27,500 bases of DNA from Chrysomallon squamiferum (Eukaryota > Mollusca > Gastropoda > Neomphalida > Peltospiridae), in assembly GCA_012295275.1 (NCBI GenBank), contig CM022679.1, positions 15,075,842-15,103,341 of the forward strand, given 5' to 3'. The notes under the pieces are model-generated. The model was not told the origin of the DNA. It saw only the letters and a list, made by a program, of their open reading frames with translations, and ran no database searches. The translations under genes and the position numbers were made by a program. Shown one piece after another: positions 26,321 to 27,500 of this stretch. How positions within the stretch are numbered: position 1 is the stretch's first letter; the number at the start of each line of letters is the position of its first letter.

Positions 26321-26580
26321 AATAAATAAATTTAAAAATGTGGTCGACTTTATTTCAGTTTTATTTATTTCTAGCGGCAGTTTATTTATAGAAACAGGAA
26401 AATTAACTCTTGTAAAGATTTGTTCAATTTTAGTTAACTGATTTTTAATTAATTTTAATACAGCATTATAATTTCTTTACAAAACAAAGGTTCAAACAGC
26501 TATGTTATTTATTAATTTTTAGTTTGTTATTTTGTTCAACTATTATTTGTTTATAGAAATGGAAGAGGTTGTCAACATAA
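26110..26580. repeat. Local dispersed repeat family, block 2
   Basis: TTTATAGAAAC-T/A-GGAAA cores at about 26118, 26387 and a variant at 26550, with GTCGACTTTATTTCAG at about 26343-26358. These match block 1. Confidence 0.55.
26226..26331. repeat. (AAT)n then (AAAT)n array
   Basis: About 85 bases of AAT trinucleotides followed by AAAT tetranucleotides, inside repeat block 2. Confidence 0.95.
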
Positions 26581-27050
26581 AATCCAAATAAGGAAATCCC
26601 AATGAATGGAAAAATAAATAAAAATAAATATTAATAATAATAATAAAAAAAACTAAAATAAATTAAAATTAATTAAAATTAAAAATAAATAAAATAAAAT
26701 AAACAGATACTAAAATTAATAAAATAAATAAAATTAGTAAATATATACATCAATACATAAATAAATACTAAACAAATGAATGAAAAATAAGCTTTAAGTT
26801 TATAAATAAACAGTTTTGTAACAAACCAAAAAATGAAAAATAAACTAAAATAATCATTAAAGAAAGAAACAAATTAAATTAGCACATATTGAAATTAATA
26901 ATAAATAAATAATAATATAAAATAAATAGTTCAAGTTACAGCAATAATATTTGATTCATTAATGTTAAATTTTGTAATGTCTGAAGATATTATTAGATAG
27001 GCTTTCAAAATAACTTGTGAGTGGTAAACCATTAAACCTGGCTTTTCATA
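26580..27050. other. A-rich low-complexity intergenic DNA
   Basis: AAATA/AATTA-rich sequence with no coding signal. Confidence 0.8.
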
Positions 27051-27052
27051 AT

Positions 27053-27145
27053 CACACACACACTTACACAGACACATACACTGACACACACAGACACAAA
27101 CACACAGACACAAACACACACACACATACACACACACAGACACAC
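27053..27145. repeat. (CA)n / CAGACA compound microsatellite
   Basis: ACAC arrays interrupted by CAGACACA units. Confidence 0.93.
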
Positions 27146-27361
27146 GGAGATAAAGACAGAGCTTCAACTGAATTTATTATATTAAGGATTGTTAACTGAT
27201 AAGATATAAAATGACATAGGATTATTTTCTCATGCAAAATCATTGATATATAATTATTGTTATTCTATAACTGATTTATTAAAATCAATAAAACTGAAGA
27301 ATTTTGTTTTTAATACTTTAAGTAAAATGTTTTGAAGATTTGTATTTTAAATGTATTCTAA

Positions 27362-27482
27362 ACACAAAAACACACACATACACACATACATACATATACA
27401 CATGCACACACACAAACAAACGTGCAACCCCCATTTCTTTCATATCTCACTTTCTCTCTCTCTCTCTCTCTCTCACTCTCTC
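27362..27482. repeat. (CA)/(CATA)n and (CT)n tracts at the window end
   Basis: CA/CATA repeats (27362-27425), then a CT array (about 27450-27482). Confidence 0.9.
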
Positions 27483-27500
27483 CAGTCACACTTACAAAGT

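Noticed and set aside
26931-27199. Cys-Val and His-Thr repeat frames
   Set aside because: Both are readings of the CA/GT array at 27053-27145.

Overview
This is animal nuclear DNA: very AT-rich, crowded with microsatellites ((CT)n/(GA)n, (GT)n, (TA)n, (TTA)n, poly-T and poly-A runs), and carrying one gene cut into many short exons by GT-AG introns. The long intron 1, dense simple repeats and compact secreted-protein exons fit a mollusc or other lophotrochozoan. A coleoid cephalopod (octopus-like) is my leading guess, but that is inference; no species marker is visible.

Nearly all the information is one plus-strand gene. I assembled 25 coding exons from the ATG at 1050 to the TGA at 21033. 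All 24 introns are GT-AG and every reading-frame junction closes, giving a 1219-residue protein. It has an N-terminal signal peptide, an acidic N-terminal region with a nine-Asp run, repeated helical segments carrying an L-P-type turn, a polybasic furin-type site (cleavage after Arg906), a C-terminal domain of about 290 residues, and a C-terminal hydrophobic tail preceded by Gly-Asn-Asn-Thr-Ser, as expected for GPI attachment. This layout matches the mesothelin / otoancorin / stereocilin superfamily of extracellular helical-repeat proteins. The furin site followed by a GPI-anchored C-terminal piece is closest to mesothelin precursors. The assignment rests on motif style and layout, not on a database search.

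Layout: 1-1049 is upstream sequence with two opposed CT/GA arrays and a short, less AT-rich promoter-like stretch. 1050-1119 is the signal-peptide exon. 1120-5848 is a 4.7-kb intron of repeats, including a degenerate minisatellite of about 40 bp, a hairpin and a small hAT-like inverted-repeat candidate. 5849-21033 holds exons 2-25. Intron 4 contains an antisense relic of a reverse-transcriptase C-terminus. 21034-27500 is 3' UTR and intergenic DNA with no supportable gene. It has a MITE-like inverted-repeat element (about 22773-23120), a local dispersed repeat family (about 23640-26580), long (AAT)n and (CA)n arrays and one unexplained, less AT-rich island (about 24980-25310).

I found no RNA genes, CRISPR arrays or operons. 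The items most worth following are the two-part (furin plus GPI) architecture of an invertebrate mesothelin-like protein, the repeat/intron-phase periodicity of its exons, and an in-frame 36-nt microexon whose start resembles that of the next exon.
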